Source: UBA2862 sp045658005
Lineage (GTDB): Bacteria; Bacillota; Clostridia; Christensenellales; Aristaeellaceae
Length of the DNA stretch: 64,000 bases
Direction: 5' to 3'
Assembly: GCA_045658005.1 (NCBI GenBank)
Contig: JAZOUD010000125.1
Location: forward strand, 48,245-112,244
Each line of letters starts with the position of its first letter. Position 1 is the stretch's first letter. Shown here piece by piece: positions 62,595 through 64,000 of the stretch. The translations under genes were made by a program, and so were the position numbers. Under the pieces are notes generated by a model. That model had not been told where the DNA came from. It saw only the letters and a list, made by a program, of their open reading frames with translations, and did not search any database.

Positions 62595-63758
62595 ATGGAC
62601 AGGAAGCTGAGCGTGGGCATCATCGGCATGGGCAACATGGGCGTCGGCCATGCCAGGGGCCTCGTTGAGGGCAAGTGCCCCGAATTGAAGCTGGTGGCGG
62701 TGGCGGATGCGGACCCCGGTCGCCTGGCGTGGGCGAGGGAGAACCTCTGCCCGGACGCGAAGGGCTTTTCCGATGCGCTGGAGATGCTGGACAGCGGCCT
62801 GATCAAGGCCTGCATCGTCTGCACGCCCCACTATGACCACCCCAGGTATGCCATCGCCTGCATCCAGCGCGGCATTCACGTGATGGTGGAAAAGCCCGCG
62901 GGGGTGTACACTAAGCAGGTGCGTCAAATGAACGCGGTCGCCGAAGCCCATCCCGACGTGGTGTTCGGCATGATGTTCAACCAGCGAACGAACGGCGTTT
63001 ATCGCGCGTTGCGCCGGCTGGTGCGCTCCGGTGAATACGGGCAGCTGCGGCGGGCCAATTGGATCATCACCAGCTGGTACCGGCCCCAGTGCTACTACGA
63101 TTCCGGCAGCTGGCGGGCCACCTGGGCGGGGGAGGGCGGCGGCGTGCTGCTGAACCAATGCCCCCACCAGCTGGACCTGTGGCAGTGGATACTGGGCCTG
63201 CCCGTCCGGCTTCAAAGCCATATGCGCTTTGGACAGTGGCACGACATCGAGGTGGAGGACGACGTGACCACATACATGGAATATGAGAACGGCGCTACGG
63301 GCGTTTTCATCACCTCCACCGGCGACGCCCACGGCACGAACCGCTTCGAGGTGCAGCTGGAGCGGGCAAAGCTGGTGGTGGAGGACGACCGGCTGACCCT
63401 CCTGGAGTACGCGGTGAGCGAGCCGGAGTGGAGCCGGACGAATAAACAACCCTTTGCCGCCATGCCAGCCTGGGAGATCGAGGTGGAAACCGACGGGCAA
63501 AATCCCCAGCACGTCGGCGTGCTGAACGCCTGGGCGGGGGCGATTTTGCGGGGCGAGCCGCTGGTGGCGGACGGCCGGGAAGGCCTCAACGGGCTGATGC
63601 TCTCCAACGCCATGCACCTGTCCGCCTTCCTGGGCCGGCCCGTGGATCTGCCCATCGACGAGGACCTGTACTATGACGAGTTGATGAAGCGCGTCAGCAC
63701 CTCCCACTGTAAGGCCGGGGTGCAATCCGCTCCTGCGGATACCCGGGGTTCCTATTGA
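62595..63758 (+). CDS. Gfo/Idh/MocA-family oxidoreductase
   Basis: The ATG at 62595 follows GGGAGGA. The product is 387 residues: Rossmann nucleotide loop VGIIGMGNMGVGHARGL, the conserved EKPAG motif (IHVMVEKPAGVYTKQV) near residue 100, and the substrate-binding NQCPHQLDLWQWILG near 190. It oxidises a sugar or polyol using NAD(P)+. Together with the epimerase it forms a catabolic pair. Its last codons run on to YQSAPADTRGSY-like text and stop near IS1182 sequence, but the core is intact. Confidence 0.87.
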   Translation: MDRKLSVGIIGMGNMGVGHARGLVEGKCPELKLVAVADADPGRLAWARENLCPDAKGFSDALEMLDSGLIKACIVCTPHYDHPRYAIACIQRGIHVMVEKPAGVYTKQVRQMNAVAEAHPDVVFGMMFNQRTNGVYRALRRLVRSGEYGQLRRANWIITSWYRPQCYYDSGSWRATWAGEGGGVLLNQCPHQLDLWQWILGLPVRLQSHMRFGQWHDIEVEDDVTTYMEYENGATGVFITSTGDAHGTNRFEVQLERAKLVVEDDRLTLLEYAVSEPEWSRTNKQPFAAMPAWEIEVETDGQNPQHVGVLNAWAGAILRGEPLVADGREGLNGLMLSNAMHLSAFLGRPVDLPIDEDLYYDELMKRVSTSHCKAGVQSAPADTRGSY

Positions 63759-63764
63759 AGGTCA

Positions 63765-64000
63765 CCTTTTGCCGGGCAGACGGGGACGGGGTGTCATGGG
63801 GACGGTTCGAGACCACTGAAAAAGTTAAGAGGATGGCGAGGATATATATAAAAACGAGAGAAGATATGGTATAATAGAAGCATCAAGCGAAGGGACGGAA
63901 GAGAATGCTTCGAGAGAACAACCGACAGATGAACTTCTACAGTGTGCTGTATGAAAGGATACCGGAGGATCATCTGCTGAAGCAGATAAACCGAGCGGTG
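63765..64000 (+). mobile_element. IS1182-type insertion sequence, left end
   Basis: From about 63765 the sequence contains GGGGACGGTTCGAGACC and ACTGAAAAAGTTAA, the kind of terminal text seen at IS1182 ends, and TATAAT at 63870-63875, followed by a transposase start. The element continues beyond the window, so its right end and target duplication cannot be seen. Confidence 0.6.
63905..64000 (+). CDS. IS1182-family transposase, N terminus (partial)
   Basis: The ATG at 63905 follows AGGGACGGAAG. The visible 32 residues (MLRENNRQMNFYSVLYERIP, EDHLLKQINRAV) match the start of IS1182-type DDE transposases. The gene is cut by the window end. Confidence 0.8.
   Translation, partial: MLRENNRQMNFYSVLYERIPEDHLLKQINRAV

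Overview
The window looks like a chromosomal segment of a high-GC Clostridia-type Bacillota, probably a gut commensal. The evidence is AGGAGG-type ribosome binding sites, TTGACA/TATAAT promoters, short Gram-positive signal peptides ending in alanine-rich cleavage sites, BspA-like leucine-rich repeats, iron-containing alcohol dehydrogenases, GH2/GH3/apiosidase-like glycosidases and peptide/nickel-type ABC operons. No rRNA, tRNA or CRISPR array was seen. The taxon is an inference from gene content. All calls come from reading the translations by eye; no database search was run.

Layout. 0-1.2 kb: insertion-sequence debris (SEC-C tail, IS66 transposase tail). 1.2-6.7 kb: secreted SH3 protein, an apiosidase-like glycosidase, a TetR::MATE chimera with an orphaned palindromic operator, a DUF3795-GNAT fusion, and decayed DUF3237 and DUF1810 genes. 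6.7-10.1 kb: two WYL regulators and an RtcB RNA ligase. 10.3-15.5 kb: a leucine-rich repeat protein (minus) and a VWA/MoxR pair. 15.6-19.5 kb: hypB, a 928-residue Fe-S/FAD oxidoreductase and hypA. 19.6-22.5 kb: a decayed and an intact iron alcohol dehydrogenase, then two small membrane proteins. 22.5-29 kb: nickel/peptide-type ABC operon with its binding protein and a methyltransferase. 29-35.2 kb: exported flavodoxin, decayed peptidase, a large secreted ZinT/GLUG protein, a cytosolic flavodoxin and a DUF2325 gene around a divergent operator region. 35.2-38.8 kb: two methyltransferases, a thiazoline-carboxylate hydrolase-like protein and a membrane protein (minus). 38.8-48.0 kb: GH3 and GH2 glycosidases diverging from an oligopeptide/oligosaccharide-type ABC system. 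48.3-57.0 kb: secreted repeat protein, calcium-type P-ATPase, Na/phosphate symporter, MacB/FtsX-type ABC pair. 57.3-63.8 kb: M4 metallopeptidase, secreted tyrosine phosphatase, tandem zinc-ribbon protein, sugar epimerase and Gfo/Idh dehydrogenase. 63.8 kb to the end: left end of an IS1182-type element.

Themes. (1) Metal handling: HypA/HypB, Nik-type transporter plus methyltransferase, ZinT-domain protein and flavodoxin sit within 20 kb, and the flavodoxin/DUF2325 promoters carry a repeated TTAG-N6-CTAA operator. (2) Plant-glycan use: three glycosidases, a sugar-type ABC system and a sugar oxidoreductase pair. (3) Genome decay: at least ten genes are reduced to their ends by internal deletions, and several junctions lie beside short dispersed palindromic repeats. 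The strongest candidates for new biology are the divergent twin promoters with the ZinT/GLUG protein, the hypB-flavoprotein-hypA operon without a hydrogenase, the WYL-WYL-RtcB operon, and the palindromic repeat inserted in frame in the MATE transporter.
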